Of a stretch of 64,000 nucleotides of DNA, positions 23,301 to 34,433 are shown in pieces. The notes under the pieces were generated by a model. It made no database searches, was not told the DNA's origin, and saw nothing but the letters and a program-made list of their open reading frames with translations. Source of the DNA: Helichrysum umbraculigerum. Its lineage: Eukaryota; Streptophyta; Magnoliopsida; Asterales; Asteraceae. How positions within the stretch are numbered: the stretch's first letter is position 1; the number at the start of each line of letters is the position of its first letter. A program made the translations under genes and the position numbers. The DNA lies in assembly GCA_949592205.1 (NCBI GenBank), contig CATIUR010000001.1, positions 75,968,059 to 76,032,058 of the forward strand, read 5' to 3'.

Positions 23301-24415
23301 AACAAGTTAGATGAACTATAAATCATCAAAATCAGCAGCATTTAAGTATATTAATCAAGGGAAAGTGGTTCCTTACAATGAGATTGATGAGAAGAAGAGG
23401 AAGATGAAAGTGAGGTGCTTGATCCTAGTTTCCTTCTTGTGATTACTTCTTTTAAATTGATAGTGTTTAATGGTGGTTGTGGTAGTTCTTGGTGGTGGTT
23501 TACGGTGGTTTAAATCTCTGTGTTTTTAGTGAGAGAAGATGTTTAGAGAGAAGTGGGAGTGATTGAATGAAAAGGGTGATGAGTGAAATGATGGAGTGAA
23601 GGGTTGCATGTAATGGGAGTGGTGTAGTAGGAGGTGACCATGTGAGGTCACATGGGATCACATGGGGGCAGGAGGGGGCTGGCCTAGGGGGCCCACTCAA
23701 GGGTATATTGGTCACTTTCTTATTCCCAATTTAATTTCTTACGTTTCCCGTTCGTTTACCCGATTGTTTAGACGTTTATTTAGACGTTAAACGTTTAATA
23801 CACGCGTTTAAGTAACGGTTTAAATTCTGATATTTTCACTTGAAATATTTAATATAAATACTTGAAAACGTTTATAAAAATGTTCCGTCTTTTGATCGTT
23901 CTCGATTTGCGTGCTCATTGTACGGAGGTTTAATCGCGTAACGTTTTCTTTCGTCGTTTTCATTCACGATATGTTTGGGATTATTTTTCATTGAAGTATT
24001 ATTAAAATACTTTAATTTGAGTTGTCAATTCATTTATTGACTTTTGTTTGGTTGCCGAATTCGATTCGCGCATTTTTACCGTGTTTGAGACGTTTTAGCC
24101 AAAACGTCTAAGTTTTTCGTGTATTATTATATAAAAATTATAATATATGATAAATAACTTCTAAAAAATAGATTTAAGTTATTTATAGAAATGTTTTCAC
24201 CAACGTCGTATATTCTGTCGGACTCCGTCCGGTTGTTTCGCGAAATTACAATTAATTACGTATGCGTAATATAAAACAATTATGTAGTCGTATATTCACA
24301 TAAATATACAAATAGTTACAAGTAATTACAAGTATTAAGCCTAAATCACATCTAAATACACGTAATTAGGGTTTCTGTTAAGTTTAAAAGTTAACCTAAA
24401 TTGGCGGGTGTCACA
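20383..24415 (-). repeat. 5' LTR of the - strand LARD (4,033 bp)
   Basis: Same family as 14276-17954. It is 354 bp longer. A 293-bp direct duplication (22948-23240 and 23241-23533) accounts for most of that, and extra GAGTCACTTA units near 22030-22140 for the rest. The GGTCAAAC tandem array is at about 21745-21955. Confidence 0.9.
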
Positions 24416-25188
24416 GATCCCAAAAAGAATACCCATGAGAATCTAGAATAATCATCTGTGACAACCAAACAGTACCATTTGCCACCTAGACTTCTCTTGC
24501 TTATTGGGCCGAAGAGATCCATATGTAGCAATTCAAATGGCGAGGAGATAGAGTTTTCAGTCTTAGGTCTGTGTGGTTTCTTGTGCTGCTTTCCTTTCAT
24601 GCAAGGAACACACTTATCCTCAGACTCGAAACGTTTTTGTGGTACACCTAGAACCAAACCATTTTTGGTTATGTAATTCATCTTTCTCCAGTTCAAGTGT
24701 GCCATTCTCCTATGCCATAACAAAGCGTCTGTTTCCGAAGCCTTGGATAATAAACATGTAGACACCATTGAAGAGTTAGGAACACCCATGTTGATAGCAT
24801 AGATGTCCTTCTTCCTTGGAGCTTTCATCAATATCCATTTATCAGGAATTGTGAAACCTGGCTTCAGGACTAAGGCCTCCTTTTCATTAAAATAAACTGG
24901 GTGACCTTTATCACAGACTTGGGAAACACTCACTTGGTTGTGAGTTAGTTCTTCAACGTAGTTCACATCCTCAAGAGTCAAAGTTCCATTTGAAACTATT
25001 CCTTTTCCCGAAATTACTCCTCCTTTATCTCCTGCAAAGTTTACCTTTTGCTTGAGACTCTCCTTGAAGTCCTTCAGTAGACTTCTTTCTCCAGTCATGT
25101 GCCTCGAGCATCCACTGTCTACATACCACCAGCTGTCCTTGTTCACAGCATGCTCCTGCACATAACACAAGATACGATCAGTTATCAA
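24416..25188 (-). pseudogene. pol: copia pol, 5' part: protease and integrase N-terminus
   Basis: It starts in the +1 frame overlapping the stop of the upstream frame (25178). It encodes the protease motif DSGCSRHMTG, the pre-integrase LLWHRRMAHLN region, the zinc half CVPCMKGKQ and the first integrase Asp (HMDLFGPI, VTDDYSRFSW). It is cut at 24416 by the LARD insertion; the rest of pol resumes at 14270. No premature stop is seen in this part. Confidence 0.92.
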
Positions 25189-26641
25189 GAGGGACCCAAG
25201 CCATTACGGTCTTGGTTTGTCCCTTATCATCAACAAACTTAAGCTCTTTAAAATAACCATCCTTCCCATAAGGAGCTTTGGTTACTTTCGAAGTAGCTTT
25301 AGTTTGTGGACGATCAGCCTTAAGAGGTGAATTTGAGGAGAACCTCTTAGGCACATAATTATGAGCTCTATTATTATAGTTATAATTAAACTCATGTGAT
25401 CGTGAAGTAGTACCACTCTCATAATGACTATGGTTTCTACTTGTAGTTCTAAACCTCGACGGTGTCACATCTCTAGACTTATAGACAGAATTATCACTTT
25501 GAGTATATGGCCGTTTAGGTTTAGGTGGGGAGACACTATGCTTACCATCTCTTTTAAGAATGTTAACAGGTTTATTACCTAACTTAAGTTTGGTATCTAA
25601 CCCATCTACAGTCATACTAGAGTCGGTCTGTGTCTTTTCATCCATCACAAGCTTATGTGGTGTTTCAGGCTTTTTGTTAGGACAACACGAAGCCACGTGT
25701 CCCTTTTGATGACACTTGAAACATGACCTCTGCTTGCGTGATTTACCCACTTTTGCTTTCTCATCCGGAGTCTTAGGCACTAAAGGTTTAAACTGTTCCT
25801 TATCAACTTTATCATCAGTCTTAGCATCGTTAATCACTCCACCCGATACAAATTGTATTTTGGTGAAATGAGAAGCCTTGCTATTATCTAATGATACGTT
25901 CTTAATAACATCTTTCTGTGCCTCTGACTGTTCAGGTTTATCAGCTACTGAAATCTCAGGATTAACTTCAGTCATCTCAGAATCTTCAGGAATAGGAGTG
26001 TAATTGGCATTAAAAGGTGGGGATACATCATTGTAACCTAACCTAGTCTTGTCCTTTACACTACGTTGAGCATCTAACATTTTATCCATTTGAGATGTCA
26101 TATAGTTCTCAAGTTTACGGTTTTGCTCAATTAACCTTAAGTTAAGGTTCACTATTTCCTGATCCTTACTAGCAATTGTCTCATTTAAGTCTTTAATATT
26201 CATATAGAGACCATCTATGATAACAGATTTTTCACTTATGGTATCTCTAAGTTTTGTTCTATCCGAAGCATCAGACTTAATTTTATCTTTTAAGACATGT
26301 TTATCATCACTTAATCTACGAATATCCATAATGGCTTGATCGAGTTCAGATCTAACAGTCTTATAAGATTCCTTATCCATATTCAATTGAGATGACAAAT
26401 TGCTATTTGACACAGTTAAGACACTATTCTGAGATTGTAAATCAGTAACTAAGTAACAAACATCAGCAAGATTAAGAATATCTAAACATACCTTCTTCTT
26501 GTCAGTTTGTAATTCAGCCATGCGTGCCACGAATTCCTCAGGACTCATATCTGGAGTTGAATCCATATATAGCACTTCATCATCACTTGCCCTCACTTCA
26601 GACTCAGACACCTCTACTCTCTGTTCCATATCAGTAGGCAT
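25178..26641 (-). CDS. second gag-type frame with coiled coil and zinc knuckle (487 aa)
   Basis: This frame is in register with the gag stop (TGA 26656-26654), so gag and this frame could form one readthrough product of about 930 residues. The N-terminal half is acidic. Residues 60-200 are rich in heptads (QLNMDKESYKTVRSEL and following) and predict a long coiled coil. A CCHC knuckle CFKCHQKGHVASCC is near residue 310. The basic Ser/Arg-rich tail ends WVPLDN. The stop overlaps the pol frame (+1). A long gag region with coiled coil fits Sireviruses. Intact here, decayed in F1b. Confidence 0.85.
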   Translation of the reverse strand: MPTDMEQRVEVSESEVRASDDEVLYMDSTPDMSPEEFVARMAELQTDKKKVCLDILNLADVCYLVTDLQSQNSVLTVSNSNLSSQLNMDKESYKTVRSELDQAIMDIRRLSDDKHVLKDKIKSDASDRTKLRDTISEKSVIIDGLYMNIKDLNETIASKDQEIVNLNLRLIEQNRKLENYMTSQMDKMLDAQRSVKDKTRLGYNDVSPPFNANYTPIPEDSEMTEVNPEISVADKPEQSEAQKDVIKNVSLDNSKASHFTKIQFVSGGVINDAKTDDKVDKEQFKPLVPKTPDEKAKVGKSRKQRSCFKCHQKGHVASCCPNKKPETPHKLVMDEKTQTDSSMTVDGLDTKLKLGNKPVNILKRDGKHSVSPPKPKRPYTQSDNSVYKSRDVTPSRFRTTSRNHSHYESGTTSRSHEFNYNYNNRAHNYVPKRFSSNSPLKADRPQTKATSKVTKAPYGKDGYFKELKFVDDKGQTKTVMAWVPLDN

Positions 26642-26653
26642 ATAGGAAACTGA

Positions 26654-27994
26654 TCAAGCAGTTGTTTCTTCGATCTCGGCCATCAAAGCTTCCTCAGAAT
26701 GAGCTTGCCAATCATAAGAACCATCCAACTGCTTTACCACTAAGGCTTTGGAAGCGAGAGTACTTCCCGAACCTTGTTTTCCTTGTGCTTCTACTTTAGG
26801 TCTTTGGCATTCTCTAGCAAAATGACCAATACCCTGACAGTTAAAGCATCTGACCTTGGTTTTGTCAAACCCTGATCTATTGCCCAACACCTTTCTACCA
26901 GTTCTCTTGAGGAAATTCTTCACCTTTCTAGAAATCAACGCAAGTTGATCTTGAAGCTCCAATTCCTCAAGATAATCAGAATCTATCTGCTCATAATCCT
27001 CATCAAACAGAATAGGATCATTGATCTTTCCCTCTATGTAGTTCTCATATGATGCCACAAAGGAAGCAAGAACAGACAGTTGCTGTTCAGCAGATTTCAC
27101 ACTCATCGGCATCTTCTGATGCTCTTGAGGTGACTTCTCAGAATTCTTTCCCTTTGTCTCATCACCAGAGGAGGAAATAAAGCACAGATCTTCAGAAATC
27201 AGTTCTCCATTTTCACTAGTATCACCAACTAACAGTGCAGTGGTCGAACTAGATGACGCAGTCGAAAGACTTGACTTTCCATGATACAACCCAGGGTTCT
27301 GAACCTGATCAGAATCACTATCTCTTGACTTTTTGGAGAAATCATAACCTTTCAGCTTGTCAATGACTTGCTCTAAGGTCATAGTAGAATACCTAGTTTC
27401 GTTATCCTTAATCATAACGCCATACATTTCCCATTTAGAAGGCAAACCCTCAAGAAATTTGTCGGTTTTAGATACTTCTTCTTCAACAATCTCATGGTAT
27501 TCTAATTCACTTAGCAGATGGTAGAAACGCGTGACATAGGCATCAAGATCTTCTCCTTTTAAAGCTTTAAACATAGTAAACTGCTTTTTAAGAAGACTCC
27601 TCTTGCCAGCTCTCACCTGTGGACTTCCTTCACCTCTTTTCTCTAGAGCTTCCCAGAGCGTTCTAGCAGTATGAAAAGATTTCAGTTGATGAGCAATCTC
27701 TTTAGGAAGACACATCTTTATGCAAGAATGTGATTTATTTTCATTTCTGTAAGCTTCCTTCTCTTGATCACTCATGTTCGCATAGGTAAGAACCACAGTA
27801 GCATTTTGAACAGTTTGAGTAGGTGGGGTGTATCCACTCTTGATACACATCCAGATTGACAGGTCATGGAATCTACAGTAAGATTCAAATCTGTCCTTCC
27901 AATTGTAGTAATCCTCGATTCTTAACAACTTAGGTGGAACGTTTGACTTTCCCACCTCGTGGTCCATTTCGATCATTCTACTTAAGTCAGACAT
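26654..27994 (-). CDS. gag: copia gag, UBN2 type, zinc knuckle (446 aa)
   Basis: This is the capsid/nucleocapsid-type protein of F1a. The N-terminus has the copia gag pattern (YYNWKDRFESYCR), followed by a helical region with LWEALEKRGEG and EDLDAYVTRFYHLLSELE, typical of UBN2 gag domains. The C-terminal part has the CCHC knuckle CFNCQGIGHFAREC near residue 386, for RNA binding. It is intact from ATG at 27994. It ends in TGA followed in the same frame by the second gag-type frame. Confidence 0.92.
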   Translation of the reverse strand: MSDLSRMIEMDHEVGKSNVPPKLLRIEDYYNWKDRFESYCRFHDLSIWMCIKSGYTPPTQTVQNATVVLTYANMSDQEKEAYRNENKSHSCIKMCLPKEIAHQLKSFHTARTLWEALEKRGEGSPQVRAGKRSLLKKQFTMFKALKGEDLDAYVTRFYHLLSELEYHEIVEEEVSKTDKFLEGLPSKWEMYGVMIKDNETRYSTMTLEQVIDKLKGYDFSKKSRDSDSDQVQNPGLYHGKSSLSTASSSSTTALLVGDTSENGELISEDLCFISSSGDETKGKNSEKSPQEHQKMPMSVKSAEQQLSVLASFVASYENYIEGKINDPILFDEDYEQIDSDYLEELELQDQLALISRKVKNFLKRTGRKVLGNRSGFDKTKVRCFNCQGIGHFARECQRPKVEAQGKQGSGSTLASKALVVKQLDGSYDWQAHSEEALMAEIEETTA

Positions 27995-28455
27995 CTTAAA
28001 AATGTAAAATTAAACTGTTTCAGCGAATTCAGAAAACTCGACTCGCAAGACTCAGCTCAACTCGCAATCTCAGCTCGACTCGCAGAATTCGTCGATTCGC
28101 AAGCCTCAGTTCGGATTGCTAAAAGATGTAGATTCGCAAGTGATGTCGATTCGCGAGGGATCTCGGTTCGACTCGCAAGCCTCAGTTCGACTCGCTAGTT
28201 CAACTCGGTTCGCAGGCTACGCTGGAACCCTAATCTCGACTCGCGAAACGGCTGTTAAACCCGAAAACGAATTTTTAAGGTATTTTTACGACTGAAACTT
28301 AAAATTTCGGCTGTAAACAAACCCTAAAATTTCCAGAGAATGATTTTGATCGTTAGTATTGCAAGAATGCATGTAAAAACGACCCGAATCAAAAACGCAA
28401 TAACACTAAAACTTATGAACACACTCGTATTTAGCCCGAAAGCTCTGATACCAGA
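27995..28455 (-). promoter_or_regulatory. 5' leader and primer binding site of F1a
   Basis: The primer site TGGTATCAGAGC (complement at 28442-28453) lies two bases inside the 5' LTR and matches the 3' end of initiator tRNA-Met. Between it and gag, about 28020-28250 carries many GACTCGC/GCGAGTC motifs, the same hexamer as in the LTR. Non-coding. Confidence 0.88.
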
Positions 28456-29040
28456 TGTAAGTCCCCTAGTTTTAGGATCGATAACTTCGTTATATGTAGT
28501 ATTAAGGTGCGGAATCCCTCAATACGGTGTTATCTTACTAACAACGAATATGTTCGTATTGCGTTTAATAAGACTTAGCTTTAAACAATGAATTGTCAAA
28601 GCCTAGTCAATAGGTTCGCTTTTTCTCTGGTTTAGTCGAGTTCGCAGATCAGAAAGTATGCCAAAAGTTCTTAACGATTTTCTAAGTAAAATCGTTTAAA
28701 TAGTTCTGTCCGGCTCGGCTCGCATGGGCCTGCGAGTTCGGTCCAACTCGCAGCCCAAGCCCAACACAGAGCTCGGCTCGCCAGACTGATACCTCACGAG
28801 TTCAGGTCTCACCTCACAGCTCGACTCGCTGCGACCTGAGATCTCGACTCGCCTCTCATCAAACGTCTATTTATTTATTTCGTATTTAACATTCGTCTAA
28901 CTTAGCAAAACTATATGTTTAACGAATATCACTAACAAAACAAATATTCTTTTACAAATCCAAACCAATATACAAACACAACAATAATTACACTAGTCCT
29001 ATTTCAAGCTAGATCTGTTGTCACAATCTATGTCTCAACA
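28456..29040 (-). repeat. 5' LTR of F1a (585 bp)
   Basis: Equal in length to 4438-5022. Four differences were counted by eye, all in the first 200 bases of the + strand sequence. The flanking ATAAA (29041-29045) is the target duplication. Confidence 0.95.
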
Positions 29041-30400
29041 ATAAATATAATATTCTTTAAAAAATTTTAAGTTTTTATCTGCAAAAACTAAGGGAGATGA
29101 TAGTACATTAGGAGAATAAGCTTAACAATAATAAGCTTAAGTCCTAAGGATGATATGTTAGTAGGTTCAAATAAAGTTACTTTAGAACTACAGCGGTTCT
29201 ATCAGGTATGTGTTTATATTTATTTGATTATACACCTATATCCACAAGTTATAATTTGTCTATTTTATTTAAAAGATGAGATGGCTTCATCATATGATGT
29301 ACTGGTAGGCAAATTATACGACATTTTCTAAGTCTTAAGAAGTTTATTAATTACTTGTTTATTATATGGTGTTACTATTCTATGATGTATGACATTAGTC
29401 TTAATTGTTGAGTGATGGTATTGACATACACTGTTATCATGCATTTTTAATTTCAATTGACAAATAGTAGCAATATGGGAATTAACTTAATTACTTGTAA
29501 CTTTGTTGTACTGAGTACAGATCTGAAACCTTTAATTAAATTAATATTCTCAAATGTATTTTGAATTATGCTATAAGGGATCCTCTGTTGTACTAAGTAC
29601 AGACTTGGATAACATAGCATATTCAAGGTATATCTGATATTTGTCTAACCTTAAAATTCAAGTGTATGTTAAAAGATACATCATTTAGTAACCGCTACCT
29701 TGAAATTTAAACGATACAGTGTTATGAGTTTTACTTGAAATTCTTTAGTATGTCATATAATAGGAAGCACTTGATAAAATTCATAATAATAATAAAGTGT
29801 TTGCTTAGAAAGTCGAGTATAATTTGTTTATGTGGATCATAATACCGGTAATCGTCTTGAACTGTCTATAATTAAAAATATTTACTTTAAGTGAGTAATG
29901 CATTTATTAATTATGCTATGTGGATAAAGGTACCTAAGATATAGTTTTATAAATATAAATGTATAAATGATAAACTTAGTTGTAATTTTATGGTAATTTA
30001 TTTAAATTTCATGAGTATGTATACTAACAATCTACTTAGACTTTTTAATAAATTTTTAATAGCTTGTTCTTTCTAATATAATCCCTAGGCAGTTAAATTC
30101 TTATTCAATTGTGTTTTATTTTATTGAAGTGATTAATAAAACGGTACTTGATACCACTGTTAGTTTTTATGTTTTGTATTTTATTTTATTTTTATTTTTA
30201 ATATTACCCTTTGGAATTAAATTATGCTAAATAATTGTTTCTATTTAATGTTGAACAATCGTTACAATTGCAAGTTAAAAATAATTTTATTTTAGACTTG
30301 TACAAATAAATGAGTTTTAGTTTATACTTAGTTTTTATTTTGCATTTTAAATTTGCAAGTTTGACTAGTCAAATCTGCAAAGTGAGTCAACATGTGCGAA
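29041..30400 (+). other. post-pol spacer of F1b with conserved blocks
   Basis: Non-coding. Shared blocks: GATAGTACATTAGGAG (29099-29114), CATCATATGATG (29288-29299), TTGTACTGAGTACAG (29506-29520), TTGTACTAAGTACAG (29588-29602) and CCGGTAATCGTCTTGAA (about 29845-29861). The same blocks in the same order occur in family 3 (36611-37442). Confidence 0.75.
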
Positions 30401-30413
30401 ATTGAACAAAGGG

Positions 30414-30422
30414 TATAAAAGG
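30414..30422 (+). promoter_or_regulatory. internal TATA box of F1b
   Basis: TATAAAAGG, a strong plant-type TATA box, 194 bp before the aligned donor GAC|GTAAGT at 30608. The spacing matches the other two copies. Confidence 0.65.
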
Positions 30423-30607
30423 AAACAACTCAACGAACCGACTCACACTTTCCACATATACTACGAACCGAAATCACACATCTCTACGACTCGATTTCTG
30501 GCGAAACGAACCGAAGCTTATTTTCAGTTGATTTTTGATTTTTTCGAACGAGGAAGGAATTTTTGATCCGTGGAACTTATTCATCTTTTTATTACGCATC
30601 TTTTGAC

Positions 30608-31576
30608 GTAAGTTTCATGCGATTTCACCGTGTAATTTGTGAGAAATCGATTGGTTTAAGTTTTCGAATGTTTCGGTTTAGTTTTTCACGGATTTGACAC
30701 AAATTAGTGAGTTATGAAAACTGAAAAATGTTTCTAATGATTATTCGATGCTAATAGAACATGTTTAAAGGGTTTAATTGCTTCGAAACATGTCTAATCG
30801 ATGATTTAAAGGTTGATCTCGTTAAACCGTTCATCCTACGAATCGAGATCTAATCTCGCTTCGTAGCCCGCTCCAACGAACTGAGTCGAGTGAATTCGTT
30901 TGACTTCAGTTGACCGAACCGAGTCGACTTAACTTTATTGACTTTCGTTGACCGAAGCGAAACGAACTCATTTCGTTTGACTTCGTTTGACCTGAGCGAC
31001 TCGAATTCAACTCGTGGAGTTTCTGCGAACCGAGTTGAATGATTAATTTAATTTTATTTATATGTTTAATTCACTTACTTTGACTTTGAGAACTGAATTA
31101 ACGTTGTTGACTTCAGTTGACTTTGTAAAATTAAGTAAATTTTATAAGTTTTATATAATAACTTGTTTTCGATTTGAGAATCATTTGATTACAAATAATT
31201 AACAAGTTACTCGTTTTTACACTTTTAGACTTACGAACTTTTGTTATAAGTTAAAAATGTGTTAACTTTTAACAATTTTAGTTATTTCATATCGAAAGTC
31301 TTTCGACTCATAAAGTAGTCGACTAGCGTGTCCCGATATTTGTCGGCGGTATGATAACTTAAATTGTGATTTAACTAACAAACTTTATATAATTTATAGA
31401 ATATAATTGAAAAGTTAATAATTTTTAATGGTTCAATTAAGATTCAGTGAATTAAGTTATTAGTTAATAGTAGACTTAGACGTTTGATGATCTTTTGATC
31501 ATGATATGTAAAAGTTTAAATTGATTAATATTTGTTTAGTTAATCTTTTTGCTATTTGTGTAATTTTGTATTACAA
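30608..31576 (+). other. leader intron of F1b, acceptor mutated
   Basis: The donor is GTAAGT (30608-30613), with the conserved GATTTCACCG following. The acceptor position reads TTACAA where F1a has TTACAG, so the G of AG (31576) has become A. Tracts rich in GTTGACTTCG and CGAACCGAG fill about 30830-31030. Confidence 0.6.
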
Positions 31577-33471
31577 ATATGGCGAACAGATCTTTCGAGA
31601 AGGGTCACAACATACTAGTGAACCTAGATCTGAACGAGCGCGGTGCTGAGCGCTTTGAGCAGATTCTGACTTATCTAGCACGATCGAGAATTCGATTTGC
31701 TATTACCGAGTCACCGCCGCTGAACAGAGATCTTCTTACACAGTTTTGGAGAAACATTGTGTATGATGCTGCTGCGAATCCTCCAACGTATTCGTACAAC
31801 GGTGAATCAGCATCCTATCTCTTTTACTGCTGCTGACCTTCGACAGCTTTTACGTTTAGGAATAGTCGAACAAGACGCGGGTATTCATCCTTATTCTGCT
31901 GAATTTATTGAGGGAGCTTTAGGTCGTACTGGATATTCTGGACCCAGGAGAGGACGCCAGTTTGTCAAGGCATTTGTTCTAGGACAGTGGAGGTTCTTGT
32001 TCACGGTTATTGTTTCTTGTTTTGGGAACAAGAAGTCAGGGTTAGATGAGCTTAGTCCAGAGCTTATGTCTGCTGTACTGTCACTGGTTTACAATAAACC
32101 ATACTGTTTCTCTTCTTACATCTTCAATTCTTTCATCGGACAGATTACAGGAGCTGTGCGAACGCAGTTTATTCTTTATCCCCGATTCTGCATGCTTCTG
32201 ATTCACAATCAAGTTCCGAACCTACCTGCTTATCAAGTTGATTTTCATGTTGAGACGATAGGGTTGAGAGGTTACAACGCTTGTTTTCTTTTATCCAAGC
32301 GTAAAGATGACATCAAACCTGAGGCTGCCGATCTTTTTGGGCATCTTCTTGATGCTGATTATGTTGCTCCACCGAACAATGGTTGGATGGATGCAGGAGC
32401 TCAACCTCAAGCTCAAGCTCAACAGCAACAGCAAGCTCAACAACAACCTCCAGCTCCAGTTCCAGAAGCAGCTGAGCAACAAGAGCTCATGGAAGATGTT
32501 ATACATCAGGCTGCACAACAAGGGGAGCAGGTCATACCTGAGCTAGCTGCTGAGGTTCTTCATGAGGTTCTGATACAGAACGATGATGCTCATGATCCAG
32601 TTTTGGTTGCAATTGAATAGTTTAAGGTAATGTTTGTTATATATAATAATTCAATTGTTAAAATTTATTATCTTTCTTATCATCATATGTGCTTCCTCAT
32701 GAATAGGATACTGAAGTTGTTGACCTAGAGGTTTTTTAACCTGAGGGTTCACAAGGTCAGAGGGGTGCTGGTCCATCTATTCCTTTTAGGAAAGATGGTG
32801 ATACAGCATCTGATTCAGATTCTGAGGAAACCATAGATGATGATGCGCCGAGGGTTTTAGAACCGACTCAGCGAGGAAAGCGAAAGCTTGTAGATGAGGA
32901 TGATGATGAAGAGGTTCAACCTCTTAGAACTACACGACGTAAGCGTGTTAGGACATCTACACCTGAGCTTTCGATTGGAACAATGCCAGGTTATTTATTT
33001 TATTATTAATAGTAGGTTGTAAATTGTGACATAGAGACTGAGATAGATTTTTTATATCACAGTTGCTAGGGAACGACAGCCTGCTAGGTTAAAACCTATG
33101 ACGCAACGACCGACTGCTCGTATATCTGAAACCTCAGAGCAGGTTAGAGATATGAGTATTGTTATTGCAGTAGAACTTAATTAGAGATTGAGACAGTTAA
33201 TTCTGTTACTGTTACTAATTTAAGTTGAATATAGGTGTCTGGTATGACTGGTCGGTTTACGACAAACAAGGCAGCTCGTATAGCAGCTGGTATGTTGAGC
33301 GATGCGTTTGATAAGATGGACCATCAAGTGGGACAATCTGCTTCTGCTCAATCTGCACAACATACGCCACCGCCAGTAAAAGCTTCTGAACGGATTTCTA
33401 GCTTGGAATCTTGAGTTCAAACTCTTGAAGCTCAGAATGTTATTCTTGCCAAGGAGTTTACTGAGCAAGGT

Positions 33472-33796
33472 ATGGCTTATAATGCTCTGCTGAAGGCACA
33501 CACGATGTTGCTTAGAGATGCTGAAGATAGCTGGAGAAAGCTTGATCGACTTGAGCGTTTAGTGCTAGAGTTGACGAAGGACAAGCCGTCTCAGGGGGAG
33601 ATTCTGGCATATCATGAGGCCTGCAGAGAAGATGAGCTAAGGAAGAAGCAGAGACGAGATGAAGATGATGATCCCAATACACAGAAAGAGAGTGAGCCGA
33701 CTGGTCCTTTAAAGACTAGTGAGCGAGCTACTACTCAGGGGGAGTCTGCGTCCGCTGATGATGGTGTTGGTACAAGTACTGGTACAGGTGAAGCTG
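33472..33796 (+). pseudogene. exon 5 coiled-coil part, F1b
   Basis: The open end of exon 5 after the TGA. It encodes a helical segment (LLKAHTMLLRDAEDSW), then a charged stretch and a Gly/Thr tail. The donor GAAGCTG|GTAAGA follows; unspliced, the frame would stop at 33808-33810. Confidence 0.7.
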
Positions 33797-34433
33797 GTAA
33801 GACAGCTTAGACTTATGTAGTTATTTGTACTTAGAATTTAGTTGAATTATGATTGTACATTATAATTGTAACTGAATAATTGTAACTTAATATTTTGGTA
33901 ATATATTCGGCTTGAGATTATTATTACAAGTTAAATATATTAGAAATTATTTAAGTTAGTTGATTTTGAAAAGTTAAATAAATTAGTGATCGAAAGACTT
34001 CCGACTCATTGAGTAGTCGTAAGGCGTGTTCTGATTTATATCAGCGGTCAAAATTTATTCTAACTTAGACATTTTAGACTTTAGAGTTTTTATAACTGAC
34101 AAGTTAAATATGTAATATTTTTGCTAGACAAATGATATATAATTTAAAAGTTAGATTGATAGTTCAATTAAATCTTAGAAATTATATAAGTTAATTAATA
34201 GTAAATTTAAATGCTTGGTGATTATTCAAAATGCATTAGAATTTAAATTTAATTAATATTTGTTAAGTATCTTAATAAGACTTAAGAATTTTTGGTTGAT
34301 TCAAGGTAATCAATAAAAATTTTATAAGTTATATAATATGGTTATATCACACAATTGAGATAAATAAAGAGATTCTTAGATTGATTCAGGGAAATCAATG
34401 AAAGAATTTATATTATTAATTTGATTTGTGTAG

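Larger units (their letters stand above)
14276..24415 (-). mobile_element. LARD-like non-autonomous LTR retrotransposon, - strand copy
   Basis: About 10.1 kb, bounded by LTRs starting TGTGACACC and ending GTGCGACA on the - strand. It is flanked by a perfect GATCC duplication (14271-14275, 24416-24420). The LTRs are 3.7 and 4.0 kb and the internal part is only 2.4 kb without gag-pol domains. It has a tRNA-Met-type primer site and a purine tract. This fits a large retrotransposon derivative that would need enzymes from a partner, by PBS and LTR style probably Ty3/gypsy. It interrupts the integrase of F1a. Confidence 0.88.
4438..29040 (-). mobile_element. complete Sirevirus-like Ty1/copia element F1a
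   Basis: A full-length - strand copia element with 585-bp LTRs at both ends, flanked by the duplication ATAAA. Reading from the right it has: 5' LTR, tRNA-Met-type primer site, gag, second gag-type frame, pol, a 1.3-kb non-coding spacer, an internal promoter, a multi-exon gene, a purine tract and the 3' LTR. Without the LARD insertion (14276-24415 plus one GATCC) it is about 14.5 kb, large for copia. The two LTRs differ at four positions by my count, so insertion was recent. gag looks intact, pol has three stops and a deletion, and the downstream gene looks intact. Confidence 0.93.

Noticed and set aside
30430..30620. 5' end of a host gene with its own promoter at the F1b TATA box
   Set aside because: The same promoter-leader layout exists in three retrotransposon copies, between pol and LTR.
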